Assembly (NCBI GenBank): GCA_016206635.1
Contig: JACQRF010000151.1
Span: 1-8,712, forward strand
Length of the DNA stretch: 8,712 nt
Direction: 5' to 3'
DNA from: Candidatus Omnitrophota bacterium
Lineage (GTDB): Bacteria > Omnitrophota > Gorgyraeia > 1-14-0-20-64-10 > JACQQZ01
Shown here: piece by piece, positions 7,339 to 8,712 of the stretch
Layout: each line of letters starts with the position of its first letter
Position numbering within the stretch: the first letter of the stretch is position 1
Position numbers and translations under genes: made by a program
Notes under the pieces: generated by a model
The model's input: the letters and a program-made list of their open reading frames with translations, nothing else
Told to the model about the DNA's origin: nothing
Databases searched by the model: none

Positions 7339-8421
7339 TCATGATTCGATCCCAGGCGTCCCAATCAGGTACACGAGCTCGAGGCTCAGTCCCTCACGCC
7401 GGGCTTCCCTGGGAAAAGCGGTATACCGAAACGGCTCCTGCTTCAAAAGGATGTGATAGACAATGACCAGCAGCTTCCGGGCCGACGCGACCACAGCCTT
7501 CTGCGACCCCTTTTTGCGCTTGATCCGGTCGTGGAACGCCTTGAGTAGGGGGTCCTTCCGGACCGCGGTGTGGGCGGCTTCGACCATGGCCCAGCGAAGG
7601 AACTTATTCCCTTGCTGAGGACAAGATCCCTGGTAGCGAGTCTGCCCACTCTGGTGAAGACTGGGCACCAGGCCAGCATAGGAGCAGAGCCGGCCGGCCG
7701 AGTCGAAGCGGGACAGCGTCCCGATCTCCGCCAGGATGACTTGCGCGAGCAGGACCCCGATCCCCGGGATGGTCTGGAGCCGCTGGGCGTCCGGGCTCTC
7801 TTGGACATACGCGGCCAGGCGCTTCTTCAGGCAATTGATCCGGTCTTCGGTCATGTCCAACAGGGCGAGGTAGCCGTGCAGCGCTTCCCGGTAACCCTCC
7901 TCCAGCGCCAGGGAATCGAGGAACTGCCGGCCCCGGGCGCCGAAGAGATCCGTGACCGCTGGAGCTTGGATCCCCAGATGATGCAGGAGGGAATGGACCC
8001 GGTTCTTCACACTGCTACGGTAGCGGTTCAAGCACAGACGGAACCGGAGGAAATAGCGCCTTCTTCGGATCTCGGGTGTAGCCAAATAGGCCGGCGGCAG
8101 GAAATCCGTCTGAAGGAGCTTGGCCAGTGTTCGGGCATCGACCTTGTCGGTCTTGATCTTGGCCTCCGCGATGGCCCGGGTCTTGAGGGGATGGGAGAGC
8201 GTGACGCGGATCCCCAGCTCCTGCGCGAAATCGGCCAGCCAGGACTCGAAGCCGGAGGCCTCGAGGGCCATATGCGAGCCGGCCGGCAATGAGGCAAAAT
8301 ACGCCCGGAGCGCGGGCCGATCGCTGTGATAAAACTTCTTCTCGTCCACGAGGGCGCCCGATTCGTTCAGCACGGCCAGCTGGCAGAACTGTTTATGTTG
8401 GTCACATCCGATGTACACCAT
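7339..8421 (-). CDS. IS110-family transposase/recombinase (DEDD plus Transposase_20 domains)
   Basis: A 360-residue RNA-guided-type recombinase that cuts and rejoins DNA at IS ends and target. The N-terminal RuvC-like DEDD domain shows D7 in 'YIGCDQHK', E54 in 'MALEASGFE', and D92/D95 in 'KTDKVDARTLA'. A basic helical region follows ('RFRLCLNRYRSSVKNRVHSL'). The C-terminal Transposase_20 domain has 'LQTIPGIGVLLAQVILAEIG', 'CSYAGLVPSLHQSGQ' (S258 is a candidate catalytic serine) and 'GNKFLRWAMVEAAHTAVR'. Length and motif set are complete, with no frameshift, so it may be active. A GTG at 8466 would add 15 residues, but the ATG at 8421 is preceded at good spacing by a strong GGAGGAGG and begins right at the conserved 'MVYIGCDQHK', so I chose it. 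Confidence 0.93.
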   Translation of the reverse strand: MVYIGCDQHKQFCQLAVLNESGALVDEKKFYHSDRPALRAYFASLPAGSHMALEASGFESWLADFAQELGIRVTLSHPLKTRAIAEAKIKTDKVDARTLAKLLQTDFLPPAYLATPEIRRRRYFLRFRLCLNRYRSSVKNRVHSLLHHLGIQAPAVTDLFGARGRQFLDSLALEEGYREALHGYLALLDMTEDRINCLKKRLAAYVQESPDAQRLQTIPGIGVLLAQVILAEIGTLSRFDSAGRLCSYAGLVPSLHQSGQTRYQGSCPQQGNKFLRWAMVEAAHTAVRKDPLLKAFHDRIKRKKGSQKAVVASARKLLVIVYHILLKQEPFRYTAFPREARREGLSLELVYLIGTPGIES

Positions 8422-8422
8422 G

Positions 8423-8501
8423 GCTTCCTCCTCCGTCGTGAGCGCAGCCGTGAACGCCGTTGACACTACCCACGGCTATTCTACGTGCGTGGGGAGGAAG
8501 C
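8423..8501 (-). ncRNA. Nested inverted repeats in the IS110 leader: SD-sequestering leader or part of a bridge RNA
   Basis: A perfect 9-bp inverted repeat pairs 8423-8431 (GCTTCCTCC) with 8493-8501 (GGAGGAAGC). Inside it a perfect 7-bp repeat pairs 8446-8452 (AGCCGTG) with 8471-8477 (CACGGCT). An alternative 6-bp stem pairs 8469-8474 (CCCACG) with 8488-8493 (CGTGGG) and excludes the inner stem. The stems are seen directly; their function is inferred. IS110-group elements encode a bridge RNA in the leader upstream of the recombinase, and many insertion sequences hide their ribosome site in readthrough transcripts. The region is short for a complete bridge RNA, which is about 177 nt in IS621. 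Confidence 0.45.
8427..8434 (-). promoter_or_regulatory. Strong Shine-Dalgarno of the IS110 transposase
   Basis: On the minus strand GGAGGAGG ends five bases before the ATG at 8421. It decides the start against the upstream GTG at 8466. Most of it lies in the outer inverted repeat described below, so it could be hidden in a folded transcript. Confidence 0.75.
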
Positions 8502-8503
8502 TT

Positions 8504-8532
8504 TTCATATGATCAGGTTGCGGTAATGCCAG
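8504..8532 (-). promoter_or_regulatory. Candidate weak sigma-70 promoter for the transposase across the IS end
   Basis: On the minus strand CTGGCA (8532-8527) and TATGAA (8509-8504) are separated by exactly 17 bases, each matching 4 of 6 consensus positions. The -10 lies at the proposed IS end and the -35 in flanking DNA. A start about 7 bases after the -10 would fall near 8497, inside the outer stem arm. Matches this weak occur by chance, so this is a suggestion only. Confidence 0.25.
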
Positions 8533-8573
8533 GGCGGGGGGGAGTGGAGGAGGGATATTTTCGCCGGGGCCGT

Positions 8574-8580
8574 GGGGTGA
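8574..8580 (+). promoter_or_regulatory. Ribosome binding site of the secreted YQG protein
   Basis: GGGGTGA lies five bases before the ATG at 8586. A purine-rich GGAGGAGGG further upstream (about 8536-8544) is too distant to serve this start. Confidence 0.5.
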
Positions 8581-8585
8581 ACACC

Positions 8586-8712
8586 ATGAGACGTGTGCGC
8601 TGGTTGCTCATCGGGCTGTGGGTGATCGGAGCGGTCCCTGCCATCGCGGAGGTCCCCCACCTCCTCCGCTACCAGGGCCAGGCGGTGGACGCCAAGGGCG
8701 TCCCCTTGGAGG
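8586..8712 (+). CDS. Secreted 'YQG'-type protein, N-terminal fragment
   Basis: The gene begins with ATG after GGGGTGA at 8574-8580 (five-base spacer) and runs off the right edge after 42 complete codons. It opens with a classic Sec signal peptide: basic 'MRRVR', hydrophobic 'WLLIGLWVIGAV', and a likely cleavage site after 'PAIA'. The mature start 'EVPHLLRYQGQAVDAKGVPL' matches the widespread (I/V)PHLLxYQGxLxDxxGxPL motif at the start of large exported, often repeat-containing, proteins in environmental bacteria. The function of the remainder is unknown. Such genes are often near SpvB/Rhs toxin genes, so another Rhs gene may lie downstream. The IS element ends about 70 bp upstream and could affect its transcription. 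Confidence 0.8.
   Translation, partial: MRRVRWLLIGLWVIGAVPAIAEVPHLLRYQGQAVDAKGVPLE

Larger units (their letters stand above)
7332..8517 (-). mobile_element. IS110-family insertion sequence
   Basis: About 1.2 kb containing one full-length IS110-type recombinase and a structured 5' leader. Ends are proposed from an imperfect direct repeat: 7332-7343 and 8506-8517 match at 10 of 12 positions and share the heptamer ATGATCA (7335-7341, 8509-8515). IS110 elements characteristically lack terminal inverted repeats, and none are seen. The recombinase stop codon lies inside the left copy, which fits the short right end of IS110-group elements. A 7-mer match between two flanks of this size is not rare by chance, so the boundaries are tentative. 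The element sits between the immunity gene and a secreted-protein gene and disrupts neither visibly. Confidence 0.55.

Noticed and set aside
7570..8292. A 240-codon plus-strand open frame
   Set aside because: It is antisense to the IS110 transposase, whose DEDD and C-terminal motifs are intact; it has no domain of its own.
8422..8466. Upstream GTG start (8466) for the transposase
   Set aside because: It adds 15 residues lacking family resemblance and has no good Shine-Dalgarno, while the ATG at 8421 follows GGAGGAGG and begins at the conserved motif.

Overview
The window looks like accessory DNA from a GC-rich, deep-branching environmental bacterium. A Nitrospirota, NC10 or deltaproteobacterial type lineage is my guess from gene style only; no 16S or other lineage marker is present. 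Most of it is one very large polymorphic-toxin gene of the SpvB/FG-GAP/YD-repeat (Rhs) class with its immunity gene, followed by an IS110-family element and the start of a secreted protein gene.

Layout. Positions 1-~200 hold the middle of a glutamine-dependent NAD+ synthetase gene (nadE) on the minus strand, about 51% GC. At about 180-205 it abuts, without a spacer, an Rhs gene on the plus strand that is over 70% GC just inside the junction. Both genes are truncated at this same point, so it is a rearrangement breakpoint or an assembly chimera. The Rhs frame then runs to 6739: SpvB-like N-terminal region, six FG-GAP/VCBS repeats, a TcdB-middle-like region, a long array of YD repeats, an embedded pair of GWN-type beta modules, the Rhs core (hyper-conserved) motif, a glycine-rich hydrophobic segment, a proline-rich linker and a C-terminal GIY-YIG-like nuclease domain. 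Composition falls from about 67% to about 50% GC exactly where the nuclease domain begins, as expected for an exchangeable toxin tip. One base after the Rhs stop codon begins a 157-codon gene resembling the Imm26 immunity family, presumably the antidote to the tip.

A gap of about 120 bp without a clear gene follows. Next is an intact IS110-family DEDD recombinase on the minus strand. Its 5' leader has nested perfect inverted repeats, the outer of which covers the Shine-Dalgarno sequence; this may be a translation-control structure or part of a bridge RNA. The window ends in the first 42 codons of a secreted protein with the 'PHLLRYQGQ...D..G.PL' N-terminus seen in large exported proteins of environmental bacteria, often near SpvB/Rhs genes.

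How it fits together: the Rhs shell would enclose and deliver the nuclease tip, Imm26 would protect the producer, and the IS element sits just downstream of the pair. Because the Rhs N-terminus is missing here, the toxin as assembled may be a silent or orphan copy.
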